A DNA stretch of 64,000 nt from Glacieibacterium arshaanense (GTDB lineage: Bacteria; Pseudomonadota; Alphaproteobacteria; Sphingomonadales; Sphingomonadaceae), in NCBI RefSeq assembly GCF_004681125.1, contig NZ_SIHO01000002.1, positions 658,562 to 722,561 of the forward strand, read 5' to 3'. A program made the translations under genes and the position numbers. A model generated the notes under the pieces. That model ran no database searches. It had not been told where the DNA came from and worked only from the letters and a program-made list of their open reading frames with translations. The stretch's first letter is position 1; each line of letters opens with the position of its first letter. Below are positions 8,663 to 23,001 of the stretch, piece after piece.

Positions 8663-9136
8663 ATGCCCCCCATACGCATCACCGAAGGCGAGTTCGAAGG
8701 CTGGTACATCTGGCACCGCGAGAACGAAGGCCGTTTTTCCGACCTGCTCGGCAATTTCTATTTCCGGCGCCTGCCCGACCGCACGATCCAGGGCCGGATG
8801 GCGACCGACAAGCGCCATTCCAACGGCCTCGGCTATCTGCACGGCGGCTTCCTGATGTCGTTCATCGACATGGCGATGTTCGCGTTCATCGCGCCGCAGC
8901 TTGAAAATTCGGGCGCGGTGACGCTGAGTTGCGCCACCGACTTCCTGGGCGCCGGCATTGTCGGTGAGCCGATAGACGCGACCGGCGAAATCCTCAAGGA
9001 AACCGGCAAGATGATCTTCGTGCGCGGCTTGCTCAAGCAGGGTGACGCGGTCGTCTGCTCGTTCACCGGCACGATGCGCAAGATCCCGCGCCCGCCCAGC
9101 GGCGTCCCCGTGCTCAAGGCGACGCGTCCGGCGTGA
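8663..9136 (+). CDS. PaaI-family hotdog thioesterase
   Basis: A 157-residue single-domain hotdog protein. The GLGYLHGGFLMSFIDMAMF segment is the central helix motif with the conserved His-Gly-Gly of the PaaI/YbgC-like acyl-CoA thioesterases, and TLSCATDFLGAGIVGEPIDATGEILKETGKMIFVRG gives the antiparallel strands. It probably hydrolyses an acyl- or aryl-CoA; substrate not readable. I chose the ATG at 8663; the frame is open to 8627 but the added residues look non-native. No clear SD. Its TGA overlaps the GTG start of zapE (GTGA), implying coupling. Confidence 0.85.
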   Translation: MPPIRITEGEFEGWYIWHRENEGRFSDLLGNFYFRRLPDRTIQGRMATDKRHSNGLGYLHGGFLMSFIDMAMFAFIAPQLENSGAVTLSCATDFLGAGIVGEPIDATGEILKETGKMIFVRGLLKQGDAVVCSFTGTMRKIPRPPSGVPVLKATRPA

Positions 9137-10260
9137 GCAAAGCCCCCGGCGCAACCAGCGTGCTCGGCGCCTATCGCGCCCTTCTCGCGGCCCACGAACT
9201 CCGTCCCGATCCCGAACAGGCGGCGGCTGCGGCGCGGCTTGACGCGCTGGCGACGGCGCTTGCCGCACCGCCGGCGCGCAGCGGTTTGCTCGGCAAATTG
9301 TTCAAGTCGGCACCACCGCCGGTGCCGCGCGGCATCTATCTGTGGGGCGCTGTCGGGCGCGGCAAGTCGATGCTGATGGACCTGTTCTATGGCGCGGCAG
9401 CGGTGGCGCCCAAGCGCCGCGTGCATTTCCACGAATTCATGCTCGATATCCATGCGGCGATCCACGCGCACCGCGAAAAGTCGGGCGATGACCCGATTCC
9501 CGTCGTGGCCGCGCAGGTCGCGGCCTCGGCGAAGCTGCTGTGCTTCGATGAATTGCAGGTGCGTGACGTGGCGGATGCGGCGATCCTGTCGCGGCTGTTC
9601 ACGGCACTGTTCGAGGCAGGGGTGGTCATCGTCGCGACCTCGAATCGCCCGCCGCGCGACCTCTACAAGGACGGGCTCAACCGCCAGTTGTTCCTGCCGT
9701 TCATCGCGCTGATCGAGGCGCGCCTCGACGTGATGACGTTGAACGGCCCGACCGATTACCGGCTCGACCGGCTCGGCGGCATGGCGACCTATTACACCCC
9801 CAACGGCGACGCCGCGACCGCAGCACTCAGCGAGGCGTTCTTCCGGTTGACCGACTTTCCCGTCGAAGACCGCGCGCATGTGCCGACCGAAACGCTTGAT
9901 GTCGGCGGCGGGCGGACGCTGCTGGTGCCCAAGGCATTGAAGGGTGTCGCGGTGTTCAGCTTCAGCCGGCTGTGCCGCAAGCCGCTCGGCGCCGCGGATT
10001 ATCTGGCGATCGCGCGCCACTATCATACGGTGATTCTGGTCGGCGTGCCCAAACTCAGCCGCGAGTTGCGCAACGAGGCGGCACGTTTCGTGACGCTGAT
10101 CGACGCGCTATACGAACACAAGGTCAAGCTGCTGATCGCCGCCGACGCGCTGCCCCGCGACCTCTACCCCGAAGGCGACGGCGCCTTCGAATTCGAACGC
10201 ACTGTGTCGCGGCTAATGGAGATGCAATCGGCCGACTATCTGGCGCTCGGCCACGGCTGA
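9133..10260 (+). CDS. zapE: AFG1/ZapE family ATPase
   Basis: A 375-residue AAA-related ATPase of the AFG1/LACE1 family. Walker A reads GAVGRGKS at about 76-83, Walker B LLCFDELQV near 137-145, and ATSNRPPRDLYKDGLNRQLFLPFI is the sensor-1 region typical of ZapE. In bacteria ZapE is tied to Z-ring function; in mitochondria Afg1 assists quality control. It starts with GTG overlapping the thioesterase stop, so translation is coupled. Length is usual. Confidence 0.93.
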   Translation: MSKAPGATSVLGAYRALLAAHELRPDPEQAAAAARLDALATALAAPPARSGLLGKLFKSAPPPVPRGIYLWGAVGRGKSMLMDLFYGAAAVAPKRRVHFHEFMLDIHAAIHAHREKSGDDPIPVVAAQVAASAKLLCFDELQVRDVADAAILSRLFTALFEAGVVIVATSNRPPRDLYKDGLNRQLFLPFIALIEARLDVMTLNGPTDYRLDRLGGMATYYTPNGDAATAALSEAFFRLTDFPVEDRAHVPTETLDVGGGRTLLVPKALKGVAVFSFSRLCRKPLGAADYLAIARHYHTVILVGVPKLSRELRNEAARFVTLIDALYEHKVKLLIAADALPRDLYPEGDGAFEFERTVSRLMEMQSADYLALGHG

Positions 10261-10292
10261 GGCTTGCGTTTCGCCGCTGACAGCGCAACAGA

Positions 10293-11375
10293 ATGACCCA
10301 ACTGAGTCAGACGCAAAACGCGTCGGCCTTTGGGGACACGCCGTTGCGCCGGATCATTCTCATCATTCTCGTCGCCGCACTGCTGCTCGCCGGCATCGGT
10401 TTCGGCATCTATTGGTACACCAACGGCCGCTATCTGCAGCACACCGACAACGCCTATGTCGAAGCCGATATCGCGGTCATCGCGCCGAAGATTTCGGGCT
10501 ATGTCGCCAAGGTGCCGGTCACCGATAACCAGTCGGTCAAGCGTGGCGACACGCTGCTCGAACTTGACCCCGCCGATTATGGCGCAACGCGCGACCGGCT
10601 GGTCACCGAAGTGACGCGCCAGCAAGCTGCCATCGGTAGCGCCACCTCGACCGCCGCCGCGCAGGGCGCGACCATTGCTGCCGCCGAAGCTGCGCTGGCG
10701 TCGGCGCGCGCCGAGGCCGAACGCGCCGAAGCCGACCGCAAGCGCTATGAGCAATTGCTCGCCGAACGCTGGGTGCCGCGCGCCACCTATGAGCAAAAGG
10801 TCGCCGAAGCCGCCAGCCGCGAGGCCGCGGTCGCACAGGCGCAGGCCAATGTCGCCGCGGCGCGCGCCAACCGCACCGCCGCGATGTCGGGCGCGGGCGG
10901 CGCCCGTGCAGCGAGCGCCGGCGCGACTGCGGCACTGCACTCGGCCGAGCTCGACCTCGGCAATACCGTGGTGCGTGCGCCGTTCGACGGCGTCATCGGC
11001 AACCGCACCGTGCGTGTCGGGCAGTTCGTCCGTGTCGGCCAACAGGTCATGGTGCTGGTGCCGCTGGCATCGGTCTATGTCGTGGCAAATTTCAAGGAAA
11101 CCCAGATCGGCCGGATGGTGCCGGGGCAGGTGGCGCACATCACCGTCGATGCCTTCCCCGATGCGCATGTCACCGGTCGCATCCTGTCGGTGTCGCCCGC
11201 CGCCGGCTCGCGGTTTTCGATGCTGCCGCCCGAAAACGCCACCGGCAACTTCACCAAGATCGTCCAGCGCGTACCCGTCAAGATTGCGCTCGACCCGCTG
11301 CCGGCCGGGCTGCGGCTGGTGCCGGGCATGTCGGTCGAAGCTGAAATCGACGTGCGCGGCACGCCGGGCAGCTGA
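10293..11375 (+). CDS. HlyD-family membrane fusion protein (EmrA-type)
   Basis: A 360-residue periplasmic adaptor. A short cytoplasmic N-terminus and one TM helix (about 21-43, IILIILVAALLLAGIGFGIYWY) are followed by YLQHTDNAYVEADIAVIAPKISGYV, the first lipoyl half, an Ala/Arg/Glu-rich coiled-coil hairpin (about 115-215), and the second half with RAPFDGVIGNRTVRVGQFV. This is the architecture of EmrA/VceA adaptors, which pair with DHA2 MFS pumps, as here. Its TGA overlaps the permease ATG by 1 nt. No outer-membrane channel gene or regulator is adjacent. Confidence 0.92.
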   Translation: MTQLSQTQNASAFGDTPLRRIILIILVAALLLAGIGFGIYWYTNGRYLQHTDNAYVEADIAVIAPKISGYVAKVPVTDNQSVKRGDTLLELDPADYGATRDRLVTEVTRQQAAIGSATSTAAAQGATIAAAEAALASARAEAERAEADRKRYEQLLAERWVPRATYEQKVAEAASREAAVAQAQANVAAARANRTAAMSGAGGARAASAGATAALHSAELDLGNTVVRAPFDGVIGNRTVRVGQFVRVGQQVMVLVPLASVYVVANFKETQIGRMVPGQVAHITVDAFPDAHVTGRILSVSPAAGSRFSMLPPENATGNFTKIVQRVPVKIALDPLPAGLRLVPGMSVEAEIDVRGTPGS

Positions 11376-12929
11376 TGGCGAGCGCCGCCGCCACCGCTGA
11401 CGGCGACGCTCCGGTTACGCCCGACGCCACTTCGGGACTGCCGCCATGGCCGCAGCTCATCGGCTTCCTGCTGATGGCGTTCGGCATGTTCATGGCGATC
11501 CTCGACATCCAGATCGTCTCGGCGTCGCTGACGCAGATCCAGGCCGGGCTGGCTGCATCGGCGGATGAAATCAGCTGGGTGCAGACGAGTTATCTCGTGT
11601 CCGAAGTGGTGATGATCCCGCTGTCAGGGTTTCTGGCGCGGGCGCTGTCGACGAAATGGCTGTTCGTGCTGTCGTCGGCTGGGTTCACCATCGCGTCGAT
11701 CCTGTGTTCGACCGCCACCTCGATCAACGAGATGATCGTCTACCGGTCGCTGCAGGGCTTTGTCGGCGGCGCGATGATCCCGACGATGTATTCGGCGATG
11801 TTCCTGATGTTCGGGCGCGGCCGCCAGTCGGGCGTGTCGGTGGCGGTCAGCCTGATCGTGACGATGGCGCCAACGATCGGCCCGGCGCTCGGCGGCTGGA
11901 TTTCGGAAGTCGCCACCTGGCACTGGCTGTTCCTCGTCAACATCATCCCCGGCGTCATCATCACTTTCGGCGTGTGGGCGCTGGTCGATGTCGATAGGCC
12001 CAATCTGCCGCTGCTGCGCCGCATCGACCTGATCGGGCTGGTGGCGATGGCATTCTTCCTCGGCGGGCTCGATTATGTGCTCGAGGAAGGCGCGCGCCGC
12101 GACTGGTTTGCCGACGGCACGGTGTTCACGGTGTTTGTTATCGCGACGGTTGCGGCGGTAATCTTCTTCTGGCGCTCGCTCACCGTCGTCGAGCCGGTGG
12201 TCAACCTCAAGGTCTTCGCCAACACCAACTTCCTGTTCGGCGGGATGCTCGGCGCGATTGTCGGTATCGGGCTTTACGGGCTGGTCTATCTGTATCCGGT
12301 GTTTCTGGCGCGCATCGCGCTGCTGTCGAGCGGGCAGATCGGCGCGACTTTATGGGTGACCGGGCTGTCGATGCTGTTTGTCGCGCCGTTGATGGGGATG
12401 CTGGCGCGGCGTAGCGACCCGCGCCGCGTGCTGTTGTTCGGCTTTCTGATGCTGGCGCTATCGACCTGGCTGACGCGCGGCATCACCGACGAATGGCGTT
12501 TCGCGCAGTTGTTCCTGCCGCAGGTGGTGCGTGGTGTCGGGTTGATTGCCTGCCTGACCTCGATCAGCGTCACCTCGTTCGCGACCTTGCCGATGGAGTA
12601 TATCAAGGACGCCGGCGGGCTGTTCACGCTGATGCGCAACATCGGCGGCGCCATCGGGCTGGCGATGATCAATACCATCATCCTGTGGCGCACCAATCTG
12701 CACTGGGGGCGACTGGCGGAAAGCGTCAATCCGGGGCGCCCCGAAGTGCAGGCGCAGGTCGATGCGCTGACCGCGCTGGCGACCGAAAAGGGCCTAGCCG
12801 ACCCCGAGGCGGCGGCGATGCGCGAAATCGGCCATCAGGTCATGGAGCAGGCGATGGTGATGGCCTATGCCGATTGCTTCACGGTGCTGTCGTGGCTGTT
12901 TGTCGTGTTTGCGATCGTACCGATGTTCC

Positions 12930-14738
<1,809 letters not shown>

Positions 14739-14750
14739 TCGTCCGGCTTT

Positions 14751-14798
14751 CCGGCGTGCGCGCCGGCCGACAGGACTGGGTCCCGGCGCGCGCCGGGA
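14751..14798. repeat. Two palindromic hairpins between mdh and sucC
   Basis: CCGGCG-TGCG-CGCCGG at 14751-14766 and the perfect palindrome TCCCGGCGCGCGCCGGGA at 14781-14798 fill most of the 84-nt gap. There is no T run. Such GC-rich palindromes between cistrons may stabilise mRNA segments or be dispersed repeats. Confidence 0.5.
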
Positions 14799-14822
14799 CA
14801 CCGAACAGAAGGTGATGACCCG

Positions 14823-16022
<1,200 letters not shown>

Positions 16023-16025
16023 CCC

Positions 16026-16901
16026 ATGAGCATTCTCGTCAACAAGAACACCAAGGTCATCTGCCAGGGCTTCACCGGCAAGCAGGGCACCTTCCATTCC
16101 GAAGCCGCCATCGCCTATGGCACCAAGATGGTCGGCGGCACCGCACCGGGCAAGGGCGGCACCACGCACCTCGGCCTGCCGGTGTTCAACACCGTGCTCG
16201 AAGCCAAGGAACGCACCGGCGCCGATGCCTCGGTGATCTACGTGCCGCCGCCGGGCGCTGCTGACGCCATCCTGGAGGCCATCGACGCCGAAATCCCGCT
16301 GATCGTCTGCATCACCGAAGGCATTCCGGTGCTCGACATGGTAAAGGTCAAGCGCGCGCTTTCGGGCTCGAAGTCGCGCCTGATCGGCCCGAACTGCCCC
16401 GGCGTGCTGACGCCGAACGAATGCAAGATCGGCATCATGCCCGGCAACATCTTCATGAAGGGCTCGGTCGGCGTCGTGTCGCGTTCGGGCACGCTGACCT
16501 ATGAAGCTGTCCACCAGACCACTGCGGTCGGCCTCGGCCAGACCTCGGCCGTCGGCATCGGCGGCGATCCGGTCAACGGCACCAACTTCATCGACATGCT
16601 CGAACTCTATCTCGCCGACCCCGAAACCAAGTCGATCATCATGATCGGCGAAATCGGTGGCGGTGCCGAAGAAGAAGCCGCCGAGTTCCTGCGCCTCAAC
16701 AAGGTCAAGAAGCCGACCGTCGGCTTTATCGCCGGCCGCACGGCACCCCCGGGGCGCCGCATGGGCCACGCCGGCGCGATCGTCGCCGGTGGCAAGGGCG
16801 GCGCCGAGGACAAGATCGACGCGATGAAGCGCGCCGGTATTCGTGTATCGGATTCGCCCAGCGAACTCGGCACGACGCTGCTGGCGCTGCTCAACGGCTA
16901 A
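16026..16901 (+). CDS. sucD: Succinyl-CoA ligase, alpha subunit
   Basis: A 291-residue CoA-binding subunit of succinyl-CoA synthetase. [15 protein letters not shown] is the N-terminal CoA-binding loop, [20 protein letters not shown] the conserved middle, and [17 protein letters not shown] contains the His that is phosphorylated during turnover. It lies 3 nt after sucC and 15 nt before a VOC gene, both likely on one transcript. Confidence 0.97.
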   Translation: MSILVNKNTKVICQGFTGKQGTFHSEAAIAYGTKMVGGTAPGKGGTTHLGLPVFNTVLEAKERTGADASVIYVPPPGAADAILEAIDAEIPLIVCITEGIPVLDMVKVKRALSGSKSRLIGPNCPGVLTPNECKIGIMPGNIFMKGSVGVVSRSGTLTYEAVHQTTAVGLGQTSAVGIGGDPVNGTNFIDMLELYLADPETKSIIMIGEIGGGAEEEAAEFLRLNKVKKPTVGFIAGRTAPPGRRMGHAGAIVAGGKGGAEDKIDAMKRAGIRVSDSPSELGTTLLALLNG

Positions 16902-16916
16902 CAAAGGGACTCGGCG

Positions 16917-17318
16917 ATGGTGACGGTCAAGACACTCGACCACGTCAACATCCAGACGACGGCCGTCGCCGAGACCGCCGGCTTTTTCACCGACGTCCTA
17001 GAACTCAGCGCAAAACCGCCATTTCCGGGCATGGACATGGCAGAAGTGACGTGGATGTTCGACCACGCCGACCGGCCGGTCATCCACATCACCCGGCCCG
17101 GCGCGACGTTTGCCGAAGATGCCGACCGGCCGCTGCGCCCCGACACCGGCGTGCTCCACCATGTCGCGTTCGAATGTGACGGCTATGACGCGATGTTGGC
17201 GCGGCTGGCACGTCTGGGGCTGGCGTATCGCACCCGCGACATTGCGCCGATTGGCCTGCGCCAGCTGTTCGTGCATGAACCCAATGGCGTGCTGCTCGAA
17301 CTCAATTATCGCGAGTAG
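16917..17318 (+). CDS. VOC (glyoxalase-fold) family protein
   Basis: A 133-residue protein built of two beta-alpha-beta-beta-beta units. TLDHVNIQT near the start, VLHHVAFECDGYDAM in the middle and LRQLFVHEPNGVLLELNYRE at the end carry the His/Glu metal-ligand pattern of VOC enzymes. It could be a lyase, dioxygenase or epimerase; lengths and motifs do not discriminate. It sits between sucD and sucA and is probably transcribed with sucCD. A methylmalonyl-CoA epimerase role would fit a succinyl-CoA neighbourhood but is only a guess. Confidence 0.82.
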   Translation: MVTVKTLDHVNIQTTAVAETAGFFTDVLELSAKPPFPGMDMAEVTWMFDHADRPVIHITRPGATFAEDADRPLRPDTGVLHHVAFECDGYDAMLARLARLGLAYRTRDIAPIGLRQLFVHEPNGVLLELNYRE

Positions 17319-17453
17319 CGCCGGGACTGCATCCTTACCGGCGTTCCGGTCGTTAAACATAGCAGCCATGCAACAAGGCGCGGGTAGACCGCTGCGCGCC
17401 ACATGGTTAATACACAGGCTGATTGCGTGCGAGTGTTGCAGGAAGACCGAGCG

Positions 17454-20297
17454 ATGGATTTTGAAGGCCTGTTGCCCCAAGCCGACGATGTTGCCGGCCC
17501 GAGTTGGGCGCGTCGTGACTGGCCGCCGGTACCCGCCGATGCGCTGACCAGCGCGGTTGATGCCGCCGGTATCGCCTTGCCGCCCAAGGCCGCCAAGACA
17601 GCCGCGCCGGCCGCAGCCCCCGATGCCGACGCCGTGCGGCGTGCCGCGCAGGATTCGATCAACGCGCTGATGCTGATCCGCACCTACCGTGTGCGCGGGC
17701 ATCTGGCCGCCAACCTCGATCCGCTCGGGCTGACCAAGCGCGAGCTGCCCGCCGATTTGACCCCTGAATATCACGGCTTCGTCACCGAAGCCGACCAAAA
17801 CCGCCAGGTCTTCATCGGCGGTCCGCTCGGGCTTGAGTATGCGACGGTCAAGGAACTCGTCAGCATCCTGCGCGCCAACTACTGCGGCAACGTCGGCGTC
17901 GAATACATGCACATCAACGATGTCGAGGAACGCCGCTTCCTTCAGGAAAAGCTCGAAGGCCGCAACAAGGAAATCCAGTTCACCCAGAACGGCAAAAAGG
18001 CCATTCTGACTAAGATCGTCGAAGCCGAGCAGTTCGAAAAGTTCCTGGGCCGTAAGTACGTCGGCACCAAGCGCTTCGGGCTCGACGGCGGTGAATCGAT
18101 GATCCCGGCGATGGAATCGATCATCAAGGTCGGCGGCAGCCTCGGCATCAACGAAATCGTCTTCGGCATGCCGCATCGCGGCCGGCTCAACATGCTTGGC
18201 AACGTCATGCAGAAGCCGTTCCGCGTCATCTTCCACGAATTCGCCGGCGGCTCGGCCAACCCAGACGACATCGGCGGCTCGGGCGACGTGAAGTACCACC
18301 TCGGCACCTCGACCGACCGCGAATTCGACGGCAACAAAGTGCATCTGTCGCTGGTGCCGAACCCGTCGCACCTCGAGGCCGTCGACCCCGTCGTGCTCGG
18401 CAAGGTCCGCGCGACGCAGACGATCAAGCGCGATTTCGAACGCGAGCATGTCATGCCGGTGCTGCTGCACGGCGACGCGGCGTTCGCCGGCCAAGGCATC
18501 GTCGCCGAATGCTTCGGCTTTTCGGGGCTGCGCGGCTACAACACCGGCGGCACCATCCACTTCATCGTCAACAACCAGATCGGCTTCACCACCAGCCCGC
18601 AGTTCGCGCGCTCGTCGCCGTATCCGTCGGACATGGGCAAGATCGTCCAGGCGCCGATCTTCCACGTCAACGGCGACGATCCCGAAGCCGTGACCTTCGC
18701 GACCAAGGTCGCCACCGAATTCCGCCAGAAGTTCAAGCGCGATGTCGTCATCGACATGTGGTGCTACCGCCGCTTCGGCCACAATGAAAGCGACGAGCCG
18801 AGCTTCACCCAGCCGCTGATGTACGCGGTCATTCGCAAGCATCCGCCGGTCAGCGAGCTTTATGCCGGGCGGCTCGAAGCGCAGGGCGTCATCGAAAAGG
18901 GCTGGTTGCAGGGCGCCATCGACGCCTATGTCGACGGGCTCGAAACCGATTTCGAAAACGCTGCAAGCTTCAAGGCCAACAAGGCCGAATGGTTCGAAGG
19001 CCGCTGGGCCGGGCTCGGCAAGCCGACCGAGGATGAAACCGCGCGCCGCGCCGGTGACACCGACGTGCCGGCCGCCGAAATCGCCCAGGTCGGCAAGGCG
19101 CTGACCACGGTTCCCGAAGGCTTCGACATCCACAAGACGCTGGCGCGTGTCGTCGAGGCCAAGGCCGAGTCGCTCAAGACCGGCACCAATATCGACTGGG
19201 CGACCGCCGAAGCGCTGGCGTTCGGGACTCTGCTGGTCGAAGGCTACCGCGTCCGCCTGTCTGGGCAGGATTCGGGGCGCGGCACCTTCTCGCAACGCCA
19301 TTCGGTATGGATCAACCAGACCGACGGCAGCCGCTACGTGCCACTGCGCAGCCTGTCCGAAAATTTCGAGGTGCTCGACAGCCCGTTGTCGGAATTCGGC
19401 GTGCTCGGTTTCGAATATGGCTATGCACTCGCCGACCCGATGTGCCTGACATTGTGGGAAGGCCAGTTCGGCGACTTCGTCAACGGCGCGCAATCAATGA
19501 TCGACCAGTTCATCGTCAGCGGCGAAAGCAAGTGGCTGCGCGCCAACGGGTTGGTGATGCTGCTGCCGCATGGCTATGAGGGGCAGGGGCCGGAACACAG
19601 CTCGGCACGCCTCGAACGCTTCCTGCAGCTGTGCGCCGAGGACAATATCCAGGTCGCCAACATCACCTCGCCGGCGAACTATTTCCACGCGCTGCGGCGC
19701 CAGATGCTGCGGCCGTTCCGCAAGCCGCTGATCATCATGACGCCCAAGTCGCTGCTGCGCCACAAGCGCGCGGTGTCGGAGATCGAGGATTTCACCCACG
19801 ACAACACCTTCCACCGCTGCCTCGAAGACAAGCTGGCGCTGGTCGATGATGATGTGACGCGGCTGGTGCTGTGTTCCGGCAAGGTCTATTTCGACTTGCT
19901 CGAAGCGCGCGAGAAGTCGGGGCAGACCGATACCTATGTGCTGCGCATCGAGCAGCTGTATCCATTCCCCGCCGATGTCGTGAAGCGCTATGCGGCGCGA
20001 TTCCCCAACCTCAAGACGCTGGTCTGGGCGCAGGAAGAGCCGAAGAACGCTGGCGCGTGGAGCTTCGTCAGCCCGCTAATCGAAGACGCGCTGGGTGTGC
20101 GCCCGGTCTATGCCGGCCGTGCCGCGGCCGCGTCGACCGCGACCGGGCTGATGCGCCGCCATAACGCCGAACAGGCCAAGCTCATCGCCGAAGCGCTGGG
20201 TGCGTCGCGTGCCGGTGTCACCGCGGCGATCCGCGCCGGGTTCAAACAGACCAGCAGTGGCGATGCTGCCACCAAGTCCAAAGCAAAGGCTGCCTGA
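17454..20297 (+). CDS. sucA: 2-oxoglutarate dehydrogenase E1 component
   Basis: A 947-residue thiamine-diphosphate decarboxylase of the 2-oxoglutarate dehydrogenase complex. [25 protein letters not shown] is the N-terminal helix region, [17 protein letters not shown] and [23 protein letters not shown] the ThDP/Mg site, and [24 protein letters not shown] the C-terminal catalytic part. The ATG at 17454 is preferred because AGGAAG lies 8 nt upstream; the frame also opens at 17403. Its TGA overlaps the sucB ATG by 1 nt. Confidence 0.96.
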   Translation: MDFEGLLPQADDVAGPSWARRDWPPVPADALTSAVDAAGIALPPKAAKTAAPAAAPDADAVRRAAQDSINALMLIRTYRVRGHLAANLDPLGLTKRELPADLTPEYHGFVTEADQNRQVFIGGPLGLEYATVKELVSILRANYCGNVGVEYMHINDVEERRFLQEKLEGRNKEIQFTQNGKKAILTKIVEAEQFEKFLGRKYVGTKRFGLDGGESMIPAMESIIKVGGSLGINEIVFGMPHRGRLNMLGNVMQKPFRVIFHEFAGGSANPDDIGGSGDVKYHLGTSTDREFDGNKVHLSLVPNPSHLEAVDPVVLGKVRATQTIKRDFEREHVMPVLLHGDAAFAGQGIVAECFGFSGLRGYNTGGTIHFIVNNQIGFTTSPQFARSSPYPSDMGKIVQAPIFHVNGDDPEAVTFATKVATEFRQKFKRDVVIDMWCYRRFGHNESDEPSFTQPLMYAVIRKHPPVSELYAGRLEAQGVIEKGWLQGAIDAYVDGLETDFENAASFKANKAEWFEGRWAGLGKPTEDETARRAGDTDVPAAEIAQVGKALTTVPEGFDIHKTLARVVEAKAESLKTGTNIDWATAEALAFGTLLVEGYRVRLSGQDSGRGTFSQRHSVWINQTDGSRYVPLRSLSENFEVLDSPLSEFGVLGFEYGYALADPMCLTLWEGQFGDFVNGAQSMIDQFIVSGESKWLRANGLVMLLPHGYEGQGPEHSSARLERFLQLCAEDNIQVANITSPANYFHALRRQMLRPFRKPLIIMTPKSLLRHKRAVSEIEDFTHDNTFHRCLEDKLALVDDDVTRLVLCSGKVYFDLLEAREKSGQTDTYVLRIEQLYPFPADVVKRYAARFPNLKTLVWAQEEPKNAGAWSFVSPLIEDALGVRPVYAGRAAAASTATGLMRRHNAEQAKLIAEALGASRAGVTAAIRAGFKQTSSGDAATKSKAKAA

Positions 20298-21580
20298 TGT
20301 CCGATGTTGTTATCCCCGCGCTCGGTGAATCGATCACCGAGGCGACCGTTGGCCAGTGGCTCAAGAATGTCGGTGACCAAGTCGCTGCCGACGAGCCCAT
20401 CGTCAGCCTCGAAACCGACAAGGTCGCGGTCGAAGTGCCGTCGCCGGTCGCTGGCGTGCTGACCGCACAGGCGTTCAAGGTCGGCGACACCGTGGCGGTC
20501 GGTGCGGTCATTGCACAGATCGACGCCGGTGCTGCCGGTGCCGCACCGAAGCCCGCCGCTGCTGCGCCTGCTGCTGCACCTGCCGCCGCGCCGGCTGCTG
20601 CCGCACCTGCGCCCGTCGCGCCGACGCCGGCGCCAGTCGCTGCTGCACCTGCACCGGTTGCAGCGCCCGCCGCAGTTGCACCCGCTGCCGCCGCACCCGA
20701 AGCCATCGCACCCGCCGTGCGCCGGCTGCTCGGCGACTATAACCTCGACGCTGCCAGCATCACCGGCACCGGTCTCGACGGTCGCTTGACCAAGGGCGAC
20801 GTGCTCGCCGCGATCGAAGCCGGCACTGCCAAGGTCATCGGCGCCGCGCCTGCCACCGCTGCCACCGCCGCCGCCCCGGCGCGCCGCGAAGAACGCGTCC
20901 GCATGACGCGGATTCGCCAGACCATCGCGCGTCGTCTGAAAGAAGCGCAGAACACCGCCGCGATGCTGACGACGTTCAACGACGTCGACATGACCGCGGT
21001 CATTGAAGCGCGCACCCGCTACAAGGAATTGTTCGAGAAGAAGCACGGCGTCCGCCTCGGCTTCATGTCGTTCTTCGCCAAGGCCGCCGTGCTGGCGCTG
21101 CGCGATGTGCCCGCGGTCAACGCCCGCATCGAAGGCGATGAAATCGTCTATCACGACTATGCCGACCTCGGCATCGCGGTATCGTCGCCCGGCGGGCTGG
21201 TCGTGCCTGTGCTGAAGGATGCGCAGAGCCGCAGCTTCGCCGACATTGAAAAGAGCATCGGCGATTTCGGCAAGCGCGCGCAGGCCGGCACGCTGACCTT
21301 GGCCGACATGAGCGGCGGCACCTTCACGATCACCAACGGCGGCGTGTTCGGCTCGCTGATGTCGACGCCGATCCTCAACCCGCCGCAGTCAGGCGTGCTC
21401 GGGCTGCACCGCATCGAGGAGCGCCCCGTGGTGCGTGACGGGCAGATCGTCGCGCGGCCGATGATGTATCTGGCGCTGAGCTATGACCACCGCCTGGTCG
21501 ACGGCCGCGAGGCGGTGACCTTTCTGGTCCGCGTCAAGGAAGCCATCGAAGACCCGGCGCGCCTGCTGATCGATCTGTAA
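20297..21580 (+). CDS. sucB: 2-oxoglutarate dehydrogenase E2, dihydrolipoamide succinyltransferase
   Basis: A 427-residue E2 core with three parts: a lipoyl domain at 1-75 (lipoylated Lys in [14 protein letters not shown]), a long Ala/Pro-rich flexible linker about 80-135, a peripheral-subunit-binding domain near 137-172 ([21 protein letters not shown]), and the catalytic acyltransferase domain ending in [15 protein letters not shown] with the active-site His. Length and order are standard. Translationally coupled to sucA and followed by lpdA after 11 nt. Confidence 0.96.
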   Translation: MSDVVIPALGESITEATVGQWLKNVGDQVAADEPIVSLETDKVAVEVPSPVAGVLTAQAFKVGDTVAVGAVIAQIDAGAAGAAPKPAAAAPAAAPAAAPAAAAPAPVAPTPAPVAAAPAPVAAPAAVAPAAAAPEAIAPAVRRLLGDYNLDAASITGTGLDGRLTKGDVLAAIEAGTAKVIGAAPATAATAAAPARREERVRMTRIRQTIARRLKEAQNTAAMLTTFNDVDMTAVIEARTRYKELFEKKHGVRLGFMSFFAKAAVLALRDVPAVNARIEGDEIVYHDYADLGIAVSSPGGLVVPVLKDAQSRSFADIEKSIGDFGKRAQAGTLTLADMSGGTFTITNGGVFGSLMSTPILNPPQSGVLGLHRIEERPVVRDGQIVARPMMYLALSYDHRLVDGREAVTFLVRVKEAIEDPARLLIDL

Positions 21581-21591
21581 GGAGCCGCCAG

Positions 21592-23001
21592 ATGGCTGAT
21601 TTTGATTTCGACCTCGTCGTCATCGGCGCCGGGCCCGGGGGCTATGTCGCGGCCATCCGCGCGGCGCAGCACGGGCTCAAGGTCGCGTGCATCGAAAAGC
21701 GCGAGACGCTCGGCGGCGTCTGCCTCAACATTGGCTGCATCCCGTCGAAAGCACTGCTCAACGGTTCGGCGCTGTACGAGGAAGCGCATAGCGGCGGGCT
21801 GGCGAAGTTCGGCGTCAAGCTCGGCTCCGTCGAACTCGACCTGCCGCAGCTGCTTGCCGAGAAGGACAAGGTCGTCAAGGAACTGACCGACGGCGTCGCC
21901 TTCCTGTTCAAGAAGAACAAGGTCGAATGGATCAAGGGCGCCGCCAGCTTTGTCGACGCCAAGTCGGTCAAGGTCGGCGACCGCACGATCACCGCGAAGA
22001 ACTTCATCATCGCTACCGGCTCCGAAGTGGCGAACCTGCCGGGCATCGAACCCGACGGCGACGTCATCATCACCTCGACCGAGGCACTGGCACTGCCCAA
22101 GGTGCCCGCGCATCTGGTGGTCATCGGCGGCGGCTATATCGGGCTGGAAATGGGTTCGGTGTGGGGCCGGCTGGGCAGCAAGGTCACCGTCGTCGAATAC
22201 GCCGACCGCATCGTGCCGGCGATGGATATCGAAGTCGCCACCGCCTTCGCGCGCGTGCTCAAGAAGCAGGGCATGACGATCAAGACCGCCACCAAGGTCA
22301 CCGCCGTCACCCGCAAGGGCAAGGGCGCCGTCGTCACCGTCGAACCCGCCGCCGGCGGCGCGGCAGAGACCATCGATGCCGATGTCGTACTGCTGTCGAT
22401 CGGCCGCCGCCCGAATACCGACGGCCTCAACATCGAAGCGACCGGGCTGACGCTCGAAGCCGCTGGCCCCAACCGTGGCCGCATCATGGTTAACGGCGAT
22501 TTTTCGACCAAGGTGCCCGGCATATGGGCGATCGGCGATGTCGTGCCCGGCCCGATGCTCGCGCACAAGGCCGAAGACGAAGGCATTGCCTGCGCCGACA
22601 ACATCGCCGGCTTGAACGGTCATGTGAACCATGACGTGATCCCGGCGGTCGTCTACACGCACCCCGAAGTCGCCAGCGTCGGCAAGACCGAGGAAGAGCT
22701 GAAGGCTGCGGGCATCGCCTACAAATCGGGTAAGTTCCCGTTCGCCGGCAACAGCCGCGCCAAGACCAATCGCGACACTGAAGGCTTCGTCAAGGTGCTG
22801 GCAGATGCTGCCACCGACCGCGTGCTCGGCGTCCATATCATCGGGAGCATGGCAGGCACGATGATCGCCGAAGCCGCGCTGGCGATGGAATTCGGCGCGT
22901 CGAGCGAGGACATCGCCGCGACATGCCACGCCCACCCGACGCACCCCGAAGCGCTCAAGGAAGCCGCGATGGCGGTGACCGGCAAGGCTATCCACGTCTG
23001 A
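21592..23001 (+). CDS. lpdA: Dihydrolipoamide dehydrogenase (E3)
   Basis: A 469-residue FAD flavoprotein that reoxidises dihydrolipoamide with NAD. GAGPGGYVAAIRAAQHGLKV is the FAD-binding fold, GGVCLNIGCIPSKALL contains the redox-active disulfide (CxxxxC), VIGGGYIGLEMGSVWGRLG is the NAD-binding site and HAHPTHPEALKEAAM carries the catalytic His-Glu pair. Being next to sucAB it is the E3 of the oxoglutarate complex. GGAGCC lies ahead of the ATG. Its TGA overlaps the next ATG by 1 nt. Confidence 0.96.
   Translation: MADFDFDLVVIGAGPGGYVAAIRAAQHGLKVACIEKRETLGGVCLNIGCIPSKALLNGSALYEEAHSGGLAKFGVKLGSVELDLPQLLAEKDKVVKELTDGVAFLFKKNKVEWIKGAASFVDAKSVKVGDRTITAKNFIIATGSEVANLPGIEPDGDVIITSTEALALPKVPAHLVVIGGGYIGLEMGSVWGRLGSKVTVVEYADRIVPAMDIEVATAFARVLKKQGMTIKTATKVTAVTRKGKGAVVTVEPAAGGAAETIDADVVLLSIGRRPNTDGLNIEATGLTLEAAGPNRGRIMVNGDFSTKVPGIWAIGDVVPGPMLAHKAEDEGIACADNIAGLNGHVNHDVIPAVVYTHPEVASVGKTEEELKAAGIAYKSGKFPFAGNSRAKTNRDTEGFVKVLADAATDRVLGVHIIGSMAGTMIAEAALAMEFGASSEDIAATCHAHPTHPEALKEAAMAVTGKAIHV

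Noticed and set aside
16998..19493. 831-codon open frame antisense to the VOC gene and sucA
   Set aside because: Covered by certain genes on the other strand, no motif, low-complexity composition.
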